From assembly GCA_033439295.1 (NCBI GenBank), contig JAVTLE010000001.1, forward strand, positions 2,418,001 through 2,482,000: a stretch of 64,000 bases of DNA. The letters are read 5' to 3'. Origin of the DNA: Deuterostichococcus epilithicus. Lineage: Eukaryota > Chlorophyta > Trebouxiophyceae > Prasiolales > Stichococcaceae. The notes beneath the pieces were generated by a model. The model was given only the letters and a program-made list of their open reading frames with translations, was not told the DNA's origin and did not search any database. Shown here piece by piece: positions 12,153-24,250 of the stretch. A program made the position numbers and the translations under genes. Positions within the stretch are counted from its first letter, which is position 1. Each line of letters opens with the position of its first letter.

Positions 12153-13363
12153 GGATACAGGTCCACTCTGCGTGAAGAATGCAATCGGTAACGCCGACTC
12201 CCGAGCGAAGTAGTCAAATCTGAGAGCAAAGGGGTCCTGACGGAAGGTGGCACACAAGGGATGCAGCACAGCATCCTGAGATGCATCAGCCTTATGGCTT
12301 CGCAGTATGGAGCATCAGCAAGGACCATTCAACAATCAGAAGGTGTCGTCTTGCGTGCCTTTGATCGTGCGTGGAAGGTTTTGCTGGCGTGGTCGCTGCA
12401 GCTTCCGGTCGGCCCCGTCGGCGTCGAGCAGTTGCCCACGCGGGCTACAGCCGTGCCTACTTCTCACACACTTGGCGTAGATGATTTGGACGAAGGGGAT
12501 GCGAAGTATGGCCTGCACGTTGGGAGTCGACGCTCTGTACGACAGCCTAAAAAAATTGGTGACTGATGAGCCTGGCGTTAAAATTGTGCCCCAACGCGCG
12601 GTCGGGCGAGTTGCTGGATGGCCGGGTTCGATTGCACATCGAGGGAGTGCGCGAAACTTTCAATTTGGCGATTAAACGTCCAGCAGTGGTCTCAATGAGA
12701 GCTGAATGCTTAGTGTGACAGCTAAGCAGCATCGGTCAATGTAATACAAGCATTAACTCAGAGATGCATCTTTCAAACGCAGGCGGATATAAATCAGCCG
12801 GCAACAACGAATGACAAGCTGGCAATGAGGTTTTCGACGGCATAGCCTCCACGGCACACTGTAGGCTGAAAGGCTCTTCATTCAGCGTCCGCATCATGCG
12901 GCAGATGCATCACAAGTGGCGTGCACTGGTCATGAGTCTCGTTCGCAAACCAGAGTAGACACTCAGTTGCTAATGCATATACAAGCGCTGCGCCCCTCAT
13001 ACTAATTGTCCGGATTGCATTTATCTCTGGCGCTGGATCATCAGTGCTTCACTGCGCGCACGCATGCTCAAGGACTGGCAGCGGCACCATCAAGCTTGTC
13101 CAGGTGCTCCGGGGTTGGAGTGCTTCGACTCACCAAATCCACGGCCTACATGCCGCTCGCTCAGGACGCCTGCAGTCCCAGCCGAGCCAGCAATCATGAT
13201 GTCATCGGCAAAGCTTGAATTCAATGAAAGTTTGGCTTACTGCGGGCTGCTGTGGAGGCAGAGGCAGGCCAGGAGCACGACCCTTACACAGAAGGAGTTG
13301 ACGCTGCTCCATAGGGTTGACACAACTCTTACGGCCCAGCCCAGGGTTTTGGATGCACATGCG
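12153..13363. other. Intergenic spacer between the two membrane-protein paralogues
   Basis: No convincing coding exon. It should hold the promoter of the gene starting at 12152 and the 3' end of the gene ending at 13364. TGTAA, the usual chlorophyte polyadenylation signal, appears on the minus strand at 13288-13284, about 80 bases past the latter stop codon. Confidence 0.45.
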
Positions 13364-16300
13364 TTACCAGCATGCCCCAACCCCTCGAAACTTCAGCAAG
13401 TCGGGGGACTCCAGGTGCTCTTGTCTTTGCACCAAGAACATGCTGGAAAATTCATGTGGAGCACTGCGCACCTCTGGGCTGCTTTCCTCGCCCGAGCTGA
13501 CAGCCATGTGCTCCTCCTCAGCACCCGGCGGCCCCGCTGCATTCAGAGCGGCCGCCGCCGCCGCCCTCCACTTCGAGGGCGACGGCGGCGGGCTGTTCTT
13601 GAGGATGCCATGCGGGAAAGTGCCGCCGCGGCCGGCGGGCAGCGGCTCGCTGCAGAAGGTCAGCTTCGAGGGACTGAGCGGCGGCGCCGGCTGCGCCGCC
13701 GCCGGCCTGCGCCGCGGTGCCGCACCCCCGGCGCTGCCTGGCCAGGCGCCTGGCCCAGGCCTAGCGCCGGCTGCGCCGCCCCTGGCGCCTGCGCCGGCCG
13801 GGCCGAGCCGGACGCCTGGCCACCGCCCGCCCGCGGCCGCTCGTGGCGCGCTGCGCGCTTCGCGGGTGTCATCTGCCGCCCGGAGCCGACCCTGCGGGCC
13901 GGCATGCTGTGCAGCGGCGGCGCCGGCTGCGGCGCAGTCACCGCCGCAGCCGCTGCTGCCGCCGCCACGGGTGGTACCCTGTCTGACGCCGGCCTCGCGG
14001 GCCGCAGCAGTGCGGACCTGCTGTTGACGGTGCTTCGGCTGCTGGCAGACACGCGGCTGCCCTCTGACGAAGCGCTGCCGAGGTTGTCGCCTTCCAGGGC
14101 TGGTAGCTGCACCAGCGGCGCCGACCGCAACACCGGCGCGCTGGCCGCCGTCATGGTGGCGGCCGCAAGGGTTGCAGCTGTCAGGGGCGACCCCTGCGCC
14201 TCAGGCAAAACGGCGGTAGGGCCGGCGCTGGCGACGCCGCCGCCGCCGGCGCCGGACTGTGCTGCTGCCGGCCTTAGGGTCGCCAGGGAGACGGCCAGGG
14301 CAGACATATCTCGCCGGCACACTGGCAGCTGGTCCGTGCCCCGCGCCTGCAGCGCATGCAGGGGCGAGGTGGAGTGGAGTCTGGTCACACTGAACTTTTA
14401 TTGACTATTACATGCATGGAGCATGTCACCAGCATCAGTTTCCTTGTTGTAGTTGACCAGCCATCACACCGGCGGTTGCGGGGCAGGCATGTGGGCTGCA
14501 GCCGCGGCAATATGCGGCACGCCCACGCTGACATGCTCTGCGCCCGCCGGACCCGCTCCGAGCTTGCCATCGAAAGTCCACGAGCTGTCGCCGCTGCTGG
14601 CACCTTCTGGCGCTGCCTCGCTAAAGGGCTTGCGCCGCGATCGCCACGCTGCCAAGGTGGGCACTGCAGGGCAAGAAGCATCCGTTGAGGCGACAGTTGA
14701 GGACGCTGGGAGCTTCACAGGCATGCAGTCACCCTGCGCGCAAGCTGCAGGTGCATAGGGTTTCAGGTGCGAACCTGCCCGTCTTCAGAGTGGCTCGAAT
14801 GTGTCTGGCAGTCACCACAGGTGCACCTGTTCCGAAGACAACGATGAGGACGGCAGCAATGGTCCCTAATACGATGCCGACAATGGCGCCAGCCGGAAGC
14901 GTGCTGCTGCTTCCGCCCTCGCCAAGGTCGGCCAGTGTCGCGCCGCCAACTGGTATGACTGCTGCAGCTTTTAGCGGCGGCTGCGGCGATGTGGACCCCG
15001 GCGCATCGTTTGTCAGCGTAATTCCTCCTACAGCCGATCGGAGCAGCCACAGAGACTGCACGTCCAAACCTGCGAAGTTGAGGGAAGGCAGGCTGATCAG
15101 CATTTGGCTTTAGCACAGGTTCTGGATCAGAATGCGAACTTTTATGGCTTGACACCACCCAGGTGAGTCAAATGCCGCCACCGCCTGTCATTCGGCGCTT
15201 AATCATGGCAGACACATCTCCTGCTCAGTGTCCCCTGACAGTGTAGGCTGGATACAAACGAAGTGGCTCCTTCTCCTGGCATCCAGAGGGTCCGTTCTGT
15301 TCACAATCTTGCTGGCAGGACATGAGTTGCAACGTGGGTGTTAGATGACCATCAGTACTGCCTGAGACAGCCAAGCATGCATTGCAGCGCTTGGGTGTTC
15401 CTTCAACACAAAAGGACGCTGCCTACCACAGTCTATCAGTTTTGCGCCACACGCACCTGACCGCCACCGCAACAGATAGCGGAGGCCCTTCAAAATGCGT
15501 CCGCTGGCGAGGCGCGCTTCCAGGGCTTCAGCGCGCCCTGCCGGCAGGTTGCCAATGTCATAGTACACCGTCAGCCGGTCGGTCTGGCGGCACGGCGGCG
15601 GCGGTGGCCTCGCTGGTGGTGGAGCTGTCCCGCCACGGCTGACAGCCTGCGCGCTGTCGACCTGCAGTCACGAGAGCGGGCAGTTTGAAATACTTCGCAC
15701 GGGGGTGCAGGGTTGTTTCGGGTCGCTGGGCTGTGCTCCATGTTGTGGGCTGCACATCGCGCGCGACTGGTGGCTGAGCTGCGGAGTCGAAGCGTGCAGC
15801 GGCGACATACACGTATAATGCGGCTGCTGCAGCGCGCACCGAGACGCCGACCAATGCGAGGCGGGGGCTGGCGCCTGCCTCTTGCGGATACCATGACAAC
15901 AGTGTGCCAAGTTGTGCCTCAATGCTGCGCTTCACGCGCCGCCGCCAGAAGGGCACTAGGTGGCTGCCCTCAAATTGGAGTGCCACCTGCGTGCACGTCG
16001 TGCAGGTTCGTCAGCAGCCTGGTGTGGAGGGGTCAGCTGTACCGTCACTGGCCGTTCACACCCCCTTCCGGGTCGCTGCTGCCATACATATGTTCTGTCG
16101 GTGGCTTCTCATCGATGGCCGTTCAAACGGCCTTCTCCTCTTTTCCAATGGCCACCCTTACAGCATGGCAAACGTGACGGACATGCCTGCAAGGCAGCTG
16201 ACAGCCGGCAGGCCGACGCGTTGTACCTCCTGCGCACGCCGCATGGGGCGAAGGTGCAGCATGCATCGCCACAGCAGGCAGAGACGGACTACCCATGCAA

Positions 16301-16534
16301 ACTCCAGCTCGCAGGTCAGCTCCGCATGTGCAGTCCAGCAGTGGGCAGGGGCCTGGCCGTATTTGTGCGTACCCCCAGGACAGTCTGGCCCTCAACCTGC
16401 GGCGGCAGCGGCGGCGGCTCCGACCGTGGGCCCTGTCGCCGCGGCTGCGGAAGAGGCGCCCCTCCGCCTGAGCTGCAGGCTGTCAGCAGCAGGGAGAGGG
16501 ATAGCAGCGCGCGGGCGCTGCCGGCCCAACGCAT
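13364..16534 (-). CDS. Single-pass membrane protein (paralogue 2)
   Basis: ATG at 16534 begins a signal peptide (MRWAGSARALLSLSLLLTAC). Later exons give HLVPFWRRRVKRSIEAQLG (about 15.9 kb), RLTVYYDIGNLPAGRAEAL (about 15.5 kb), DVQSLWLLRSAVGGITLT (about 15.05 kb), the helix LPAGAIVGIVLGTIAAVLIVV (about 14.9 kb) and a cytosolic tail. The YYD, GGI.L and GAIVG anchors occur in the same order in the gene at 7.5-12.2 kb, so the two are tandem paralogues. The tail is Ala-rich; from about 14.35 kb one frame is open to about 13.9 kb, then coding moves to another frame (PLSPSKLTFCSEPLPAGRGG, ILKNSPPPSPSKW) and ends DLLKFRGVGACW at 13364. An unplaced intron, or an assembly indel in a GC-rich tract, explains the switch. 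Role unknown. Confidence 0.6.
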
Positions 16535-17709
16535 ACGCTAGCTGGACGCTGGACGAGCCGGTCGTCCTGAAGCCGGCAGCAGCGCGGAAAGTCGCCACCT
16601 GCACCAGGACAGCGCCAAAACGGCTCGGCATCGGTTTGGATTGTTACTAATACAGCAAGCAAATGCGGGAGCAGAAACTGACAACGTCGCTGCAGCCAGG
16701 CTCAAACCCCTAGTCGTGCCTGGTCACCCTGTCGGCACTGTTGGAAGAAGGGCCAGCCCTCAGCGCCTGCACCGTCCCCAATGCAGCTCGCCGCCAATGT
16801 CCGCAAGTCACCAGCAGCAAAGCTGCTGCCTGTGGATGACGGCACCAGGCCTCCTGGCCCGGCCACCGCTCGTACGGGACTGCCGGCTGGGCTGTTGCAC
16901 CGGCTGAAGTAAACGCCGCGGTGCGGTTTTGGCAGGCGCACGGTGAGCACGTTTGCGATGGGCATGCACGGGCGCCGTGCGGTATAATGGCCAGCCGGTA
17001 CAGGGTAGCGAAGGTAGAAACCTCCTATTTGAACGGGCCTGCCAGTCTGCCAGCACGAGAGTGTCCTGTACTGTACGGCGCGCGTCCGAGCCACGCGCGT
17101 CCTGCGATCATTCAGCAGATGACGGCGAGCGCAATTCCGGCGTGCTGTCCGACAGAGAGTGGTCCATCGCTTCTTGAGTGACTTCATGCACACGTGTCAT
17201 CCAATCTGGGCAATCCGTGTTGCTTACGACACTGCATCGATGACCTTCGATGACCACCGGCTGGAACAACCGGCTAGAACAATCCGATAGCACTGGTGTG
17301 CCCTTGGCTTCTTTGATACCAACAGGTGCCACATGCTCAGTGTCAGCGTTCATCTTGCTGGAATGCCCACTGCATCCGCCAGCCAGCACGGGCCTGGTCT
17401 GCAGCGCCCTGCCGTATCAAAAAGCGCCAGATCGGCCCCTTTGCTTGGACCAGGCTCCTGTCTACGAAGCTGCGAGCGGCACTGCACGCCACAGGAAACG
17501 CTGCTGCGGCGGCGCCTCACAGCCGCCAGCCGTTCCGCGGTGGCCCGAGGCCGCTTGCTGCACAGAGGCCCTACAAGCGCGAAGGCACCAGAGGCTCAAT
17601 GTCTGCAGCGATCAGCAGTGCACCGGAGCAGGGCATTCTAGCCAGGCTGCAGCCTCGGCCGCGATTCGATGCACGTTTCTGCGCCGAGGCCGGGTGTGCT
17701 AACGGGCAT

Positions 17710-17786
<77 letters not shown>

Positions 17787-18082
17787 CCACCACCACATGC
17801 GAGCATGCGAGGATCTTGCGGCGGTGGAGGCCGGGTGAGGACGTCAAGGCATGCACCTCGTCGAACAGGCAGCTCGCTCCGCCATCGCGCGAGCCCAGCA
17901 TCATGGCCTGCAACGGCGGAGCAACGATGTGGCCTGCCTGATGCGTGATCATGTTTGAGCAGCCTCTCGAATCCTTCTTTTGAGAGCAAGTCGACTGCGA
18001 ATGTCGGCCTGCCTGATGGGAGGCTGTTGCGATGGACTGCAGGTAGGGGCTGGGCAGCAGAGCAGCTGTGGCCGGCAGGCGT
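16535..18082. other. Non-coding or unresolved, with CAG microsatellite
   Basis: A 163-codon minus frame (17193-16702) contains NVLTVRLPKPHRGVYF but has no confirming domain or splice pattern, so I do not call it. The stretch otherwise holds a CAG microsatellite and probably the 5' region of the membrane-protein gene starting at 16534. Confidence 0.35.
17711..17796. repeat. CAG microsatellite
   Basis: About 25 consecutive AGC/CAG triplets with one CAA interruption near 17741, followed by four CAC triplets. It gives poly-Q/S/A on plus and poly-L/C/A on minus in overlapping frames, so translations through it are not evidence of a gene. Confidence 0.95.
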
Positions 18083-18772
18083 TTACACAAGCAAACTGCT
18101 GCCTGAGTTGGACATGACCAGGGCACAGCAGAACCAGGGCAACGAGTCGAGCACAGAAGTCGCTCCAACCTGCAGCGCCAGGGCGCCCGCAAAGGCAAGT
18201 GCCTCCGCAGCGCTCTCCCCACAGCCGATCGCCACGGCCGCCGGCACCACAGGCGATGGCGCCACTGCACGCCCATTCCCGACGGCATTGGCGGCTGCAA
18301 CGCCGCCAGCGCGGCCGCCCAGCGAGACGGCGACTCCGCCAAAGCTGGCATCCAGGTCGGCAAACGTGCTGCGGGCGGCCGCCGCTGCCTCCGCGACGGC
18401 CTGCTCCCTCGCAGCGCCGTCGACGCCGCCGAGGACTCCACAGCCGCTTCGTCCACGCTTGCCGCGGTGCGAGCTCTTCGCCCAAGTGGTGGCAGCGCGC
18501 CACAGCTTTGCGGCATGCCCTCCAAGGCCTGGCGGCCCGATGACGCTGTCGTGTGCGGCCGCTTTTGCTGTGGGCCTGGCGACATTTGCAGGATGCATGG
18601 TTCGCGCAGTGGCAGCAGCGTCTGCCGCGTCTCTGTTTCTCTGTGGCTCCTCGGCTCCATGTGGGCAAGCGGCGGCAGCTGAACCGGCGCAGCTGACGGT
18701 AGCGAGTGGCGGCTGCGGTGCCGCCGTGCGCAGCGGCCGCAACCACAGCCTGACAGCGCCCTGCGACACCAC
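18083..18772 (-). CDS. Doubtful Ala/Gly-rich ORF
   Basis: A 229-codon minus-strand frame, rich in Ala and Gly, includes AKLWRAATTWAKSSHRGKRG and EQAVAEAAAAARSTFADLDA. A plus frame over the same stretch is equally long, as expected of GC-rich DNA, but the minus frame looks more protein-like (charged residues spread through it). It lies just downstream of the DUF1399 gene on the same strand, so it could be the last exon of that gene or a separate gene. I recognise no family. Confidence 0.25.
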   Translation of the reverse strand: MVSQGAVRLWLRPLRTAAPQPPLATVSCAGSAAAACPHGAEEPQRNRDAADAAATARTMHPANVARPTAKAAAHDSVIGPPGLGGHAAKLWRAATTWAKSSHRGKRGRSGCGVLGGVDGAAREQAVAEAAAAARSTFADLDASFGGVAVSLGGRAGGVAAANAVGNGRAVAPSPVVPAAVAIGCGESAAEALAFAGALALQVGATSVLDSLPWFCCALVMSNSGSSLLV

Positions 18773-18930
18773 AGCAGTGACGTGAGAAATTCGTCAACAC
18801 GTCACAGCCTATGGGCCACAGCAGCCTGCAGTCAGTCGGCAGCTGTCAAAGGCGGCTGTCGTCTGCCCCAGAGTCAATGGTGGAACCCAGCCTGCAGCTT
18901 AATCAGGGGGCACACATGCCGATGCAAGCA

Positions 18931-21900
18931 TTAAACAGGCGCATTTCGAAAAGTGCTTGTGCCGGCTGGCTTCCGTGCCTGGGCGGTAGGTAGCGTGCCG
19001 AGGCTCCACGGCTCCTCTGGGGAGTCGCCACCGCCAGGCTGCAGCCGGAACAGATCCACTGCAAGCGGCACAGCTGGCAGGCCGCCGCAGCTGCTGCGCG
19101 GCGCCCTGCGAGCAGCAGACAGTGCATTGTGGGTCACGGCAGCCTAGAAAGCTGGGATTGCAATGTGCGCTGTCTGGCGGGAAAAAGATCGTCCTGCCGG
19201 ATGCTGGGCAGAGCCCATTGAGACGCAAGCCTGACTGTGCGTTGCAAGACCGGCAGCCCCACGATGAGGCAACAACTGCTTTGTTGTATATATTGCTATG
19301 GAACGTTTAGCAGTCTCTGTCGTCCTGCCTGCAAGCCTGCTGAGCAACGCTTCAGGGGCCCCACTGCCATTCTGGACACATGCAGCCAAGCAACAGGCTG
19401 TGGAATCCGCAATGATGGTGTGGTCTGGTGCTTCAAAACCTGACGGCTAGCCGCCCAGCAAACATGCATGCAGAAGGTTGTGATAGTCAGCTGCAATGTG
19501 CTGCCCACCCGGGCTGCGCGCCGGTCTCGCCCGGCGCCCATCGCGCGACGCTGATGCCCCAGTCGCCGACGGGACTTGTGATGCAGAATGCGCGCTCCTG
19601 CATGTCCAAATCCGTCGAGCCTGCACCAGGCCACCAAGATACCCATGGTTTGGCAGACGCCTCAGCTCAAGCAAGCTCTGCATCATCAGGTGCGGCAGCG
19701 CTGGATGTCGGAGGATGCCCTTGCTTTGTCATACGTGAGTCATTGTGGCGCTGCTCCGGATGCAAAGCAGCGGCCCTGGAAACCCTGCGCCACTCCACTA
19801 TCGCTGCCGGCAGGCGTACCTGCATCTGCCGTGCGCTCCGACCAGCACAGCGCCGGCGCAAAAGGTCGCGCGCCCTGGCGAGAGTCCGGCAGCGTTTCGC
19901 GGCCCACCATGCGAGCGTCCGCTCTCACCCTCCCGTCCGGCGTCAGGACCTGCGCATGACAGGGCGATGATTGCACTTGCGAATCAGGGCGCAACAGCTC
20001 CAGAGCAAGCCCAGCCATGCTGAATGCCTCTGGCAGCTGGAAGGCTTTCGTCGCGGGCGCAAGTCAGGCACCTCGGCAGCAGCAGCCAGGAAGCACCAAG
20101 GGGGGCCAGGGCCTTGTGGTGGGGGCACCCAGCTGTGGCGCCTCTCATGGCTCGAGAGTGAACCCCTGACCCTGAAACCCTACACCCCACCTGCACGGAA
20201 GCGCCGCGAGAGTTCGGGCCCCAGTGCCGCAGCAGCAGCAGAAGCTCAGCGCCAGCGTCGCCGATGCTGGTCGCCCGGACCGCCATTGCCACGCCGGCTG
20301 CAAGATGCACAGGTGGCGGGCCTGATTAGGACTGGCAGGCGGCGAACGTCCACACAACAGCTGCAGGACGCCGACAGCCAAGTGCAGCAGAGTCAAGGGG
20401 AAAGACATGGTTTAGGTTAGAACCGGACGAGTAGCCAGGCCTGCTGATCTGGAAGAATTTGCTACCTCGAGGACTTGCTACCACGGCGGGCTGCCCGCAA
20501 CCAGCAGCACCTGACTTGAATTTGCGCCTGGTGTCATCGGTGCTGTGCCCGGCAGGCACGACGCCCGGCAGGCAGCAGGCGCTGCCAAGGCACGGGGAGG
20601 AATGTTTCCGAGAATGCCGCCAGACGCCCACCCTGGGGCACGGCGTCCCAGCTGCAGATGGGTCGCAGCGGGCCGCCAGAGTCCGCCGCCGTGAGCACAT
20701 ACACCCGCGGCGGCGCCGGCTGAGAGACTGCAGGGGGGGCGCGTTTCACGGACAGGTGCCAAGTGAGGGGCCTGCCACATCCGACAGGTCAGGTGGCGAT
20801 GAGCAGAGCGTCGCTTCTTGACCAGTGCAGCAGGTCCACATTCAAAGCTGTGCTCGTGAGAGTCCACAGAGGTAGGGGCGCGTTGCGTCTCATCTCGGCT
20901 GGGCACAGCAGCCGGGACGCTTTCGACACAGTGTGACACGTGCGGGTGGACTGCTGCCGTCTCACGGCTCCGCCTCCCAAAGCCCCGGCTACCCAGACTC
21001 CTACACCCTACCCACCTGGGGCCGGCGGCGGTGGGCAGGCCCATGCGGGCGGCGGCGGGCCGCGCCACATGGCGCCGTCCGCAGGCAGCGGCTCCGCAAA
21101 TGTTTCCCACCACAGCTCCTGCACGTGCAACGTGCAGACGTGAGGCCGGCGAAAGACATCAGCTCCGCAATGACTTGGCGGGCGGAAAGGCAGCCCAGTG
21201 TCGTGCCTCCTGATGAACGCAGTGTTGGAGATGCGATGTTCACGCACCACACAATGGCTGTGCAACTGGACAGCAACACGGTCTCTCCTTCTCGCCTCAA
21301 ATATAGGTTCACAGCTGGCTGGCAGTAGTATGGCGCTTGTCAGTGAGCGGCGCCGGACCTGTGTCCGGCGCCAGTTGGTGTCCAGCTTCAGACCCGGCGT
21401 GCGGTCGTTCACGGAGTCGTCGTGCGGGAACACGCCGCCGAACAGCGCCGCGCAGTCCGAGAAGTACACCGGGGAGGCTGCCTACGGGGGCAACGCGGGC
21501 GGCGCCGCAAGGGAAGGATTAGTTGTCGCACAGTGGACCTCCAACGCCACTGGACATTGCCCCACAACCCCGCTGAGCATGCGCTGCGAGCCCGCCAGCA
21601 TGGCTGCAGCGTCATGGGCGAGTTGCAGCAGTGGCAGACGCTGACATGGCTTGGCGTTCATAGCAGCAACCACCCCGCAAGCCACCGATTGCTGGGCCTC
21701 AAGGGGGTACCATGCTGGCAGGGGGCGGCACACCCAGGGAACATCTCCGAGCTGGTGCAGCGTGTGCACCCGCTTGAGAGCGTGCAGCAGCAGGGTTGGG
21801 TTGGCTGCCGGCAGCCGGCATGCACATCCGGACCCCACTATTTACAGCTGCGGCGCCTTCTCTCAGGCATCAGAGCGGCAAAGGAGTGGGGTCGACAGGG

Positions 21901-23740
21901 TTCAGTTTCGCGAATCCAGCGCCCACCATGTGGGTGTGCCACACGAGGTCCATGTCGTACGCGGGCACGATGAACATGCGCGGTGTGACACGGTGCAGAT
22001 GCAGGAACTTCCGATGGCGTGCCACGGCGCGGTCAATGAACCACGGTTCCCGGTAGTGCGGCAGGCACGTCTGCGGCGCGGTGACAAGAGGAATCATGCT
22101 GTGGCATGAAAGATTGCACTCGCGCGTGCAGCGCAGCAGACCCGCAGGTGGACGGGCAGGCTGCTGCCCATGGACAAGACGCCTCGACACCCTGGCAAGA
22201 AGCGCACATCCGCAGGGTCGAAGTGGTTTCGTGAAGCTGAAGCGGCATGTTGAGCATCTGAGAAGCTCGAAGTCCTAGGCATCTGCTAGACTCGAAGCCC
22301 TAGGCGTCAGGAATTAGACTCGTCAGCAAGTCCGGCACTCCCGACTAGCTTCGTTTTCAGGTCAGGCAAGCGTCCTCCGGCCAGCAAAGGGACGCACGCT
22401 CCAGTAGAAGTCGAACTGCCGCACGCAGGCCGCGACGATGTCGTAGGCAAAGGCGCTGAGGATCTCGCCGCCGGTGGCGCTGCCGCCGGCTGCATGGCTG
22501 CTGCAGCCGCCCCCCTCGCCGCCCGGCCAGTCTTGCGCTCCGGCCCGCAGCGCCGCAGCCGCCGTGTCAGCCTGCGCAGCTGCGTCCCGCCGTGCTGTGC
22601 CGCCCGCGGGAGCTTCCCCCGCAGGTGCCGCTGCGCCGCCGCCGGCTCGCTGCTGCCGCTCCGGCGGCGACGCGGGGCCCGGCCGCAGGCCCCGCAGGTG
22701 GAAAGGCTCGTTGGGGAAGGCGGCCTCCCAGAGCGCCCGAGTGGCGGCGAGCGCGGCGGCCGGCCGCGTGTGCGGCGCTGAGGCAAACGCGTTCGGGCGC
22801 GTCCACAGCCTTGCGGCGGCCTCCGGCCCCAGAGCCCCCTCGACGTCCTGTGAAATATTAGTCAATCGAGAGATGTTGCAAAACATAAACCAGCCAGAAG
22901 GACGGCCACGGCCACCAAGACATGTGGGTGGTTCTAGGCTCTGGCAGGCAGCTGGAGCACGGCTGCCGACCGCTGCAGGGCGGCCATGACGCATGCAGGA
23001 GACAGGGCATGCCCCAGGGCGGCTCTGCTGATTCGAGAGGAGCGTTCGAGCTGGCACAGGCTAGCTTTCAGCATCCTGCCTCTGCAGCGCAGCGCAGCAC
23101 CTCCCGTTCGCTTCTGGTGCTGTTGCTCCTACCTTTTGGTAGGCGACAGGCGCAATTGCATGCGCCATCCACACCCAGGCAACGTCCAGTGGCGCCGCCA
23201 GCAGCCCTTCGTAGCCGCCGCCGCCGCCACCCCCCCCAGGTGAGAGGCAGGCCCCGCCGCCGCCACTTCCTTCGGACGCCGGTCTGCCGCCGGCGTGCGC
23301 CGCCATCAGCGGCAGCCAGCGCCGCTCGTAACGCGCCACGGCGGCGGCAAGGAAGTCGGGGTCTGCCAGCTGCGGGTGCTGGTGCACCTGCAGACGTTTG
23401 GCCAATCCTTCTGTGGATGCCGCCTATGCGCACATCGAGAGCCGTGCGGGCATAGTGCCTGCATTGCTGCAGGGCGCTGACGCCAGCGACGCTCTGATGC
23501 AGCTGAACACAGCTGCTTGGCGAGCTCGAAGACAGCCCTAAGGCGGGAGCAGGCCGCACTCGCCTCGTGTAGCAGTGCCAGGCTCGCGGCGCTATGTGCG
23601 GCCAGGTCCAGGCCCAGGTGAATGTCGGCGGCCGCGCGGCGGTTCGCCGCCGCCTTGGCTGGGTCGGGGAGCGACTCGAAGGGCCGCTGCGCTGCTGCAG
23701 CTGGCCGGAGATCGGCGTAGTGCACCGTGCCGGATGCCAT
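18931..23740 (-). CDS. Glycine-rich-domain / DUF1399 protein (GRDP-like)
   Basis: ATG at 23740. Exon 1 (23740-23564, 59 codons) ends at a GC donor (GAG|GCGAGT). Exon 2 (23387-23133) carries RYERRWLPLMAAHAGG and PLDVAWVWMAHAIAPVAYQ; exon 3 (22847-22398) has LWEAAFPNEPFHL and IVAACVRQFDFYWS; exon 4 (22070-21927) has IVPAYDMDLVWHTHM. Later exons give YFSDCAALFGGVFPHDDS, DRTPGLKLDT (about 21.45 kb) and QELWWETFAEPLPADGAMW (about 21.1 kb). These match, in order, the W-H and HDD...KLDTG...W blocks of plant GRDP/DUF1399 proteins, linked in plants to development and stress. Gly/Ala-rich inserts interrupt exons 2 and 3. Downstream exons (VYVLTAADSGGPLRPICSW, LTPDGRVRADARMVGRE, AVPLAVDLFRLQPGG) are plausible, but the 3' end is uncertain. 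Probably cytosolic; biochemical role unknown. Confidence 0.7.
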
Positions 23741-24250
23741 AACGATGCGCCCGGCACCCGGCCCTTGGATGAAGGGCCGGGGACTCCAGGGATACGTAGC
23801 AGCCAAGTTGAGGTACGCAGCAGGATCGAGCTTCCGGTCGTCCGGCTCGTTCGCGAGTCGTGTGCCGGACTCGGCTATCTCGCAAAATCGGCACAACTGC
23901 CTGCTGTTGTTGAATAGAGGGAAGGAACTTAACTTAACTTAAAATGAAGGGAAAGCCAGTTGGATGTAAATGGGCGTCGGGTCGTTGAAACCCCGACGCA
24001 TGAATCGAGGGAACAAGGGAAGCATCTGTCTCGGAGCTGCAGCTTCTTGAAAGCACCACCAAATGCAGATGTTACGGAGACGCCTTCCGAAAGGTTACAA
24101 GTCTGCGCCCTGTCCGGCGCAGACGGCGTAACCTCAGCTCTTGCATGCCATTTCCTTGTTGGCAGAGCTTCTGACAGATCTGGCTGACCTAGCAGATTGG
24201 TGCAACGCAACGCAGACACCTATACTCCCGATCCCAAGGATTGATATACG
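23741..24250. promoter_or_regulatory. Shared divergent promoter region
   Basis: The DUF1399 gene starts at 23740 on minus and the epoxide-hydrolase-like gene at 24251 on plus, leaving 510 bp that must contain both promoters and 5' UTRs. A short AACTT microsatellite (23927-23942) lies in it. No specific operator is recognised. Confidence 0.55.

Noticed and set aside
13064-14404. Plus-strand 446-codon frame
   Set aside because: It is the shadow of the minus-strand tail exons of the membrane-protein gene. The minus reading contains PSKLTFCSEPLPAG and KNSPPPSPSKW and links to a transmembrane gene; the plus reading is Arg/Ala/Pro noise.
16702-17193. Minus 163-codon frame with NVLTVRLPKPHRGVYF
   Set aside because: No start context, no splice partners and no family; kept only as an unresolved stretch.
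17638-18660. Minus-strand 340-codon frame through the CAG repeat
   Set aside because: The frame is kept open by the triplet repeat; the rest is Arg/Ala/Cys-rich without motifs.
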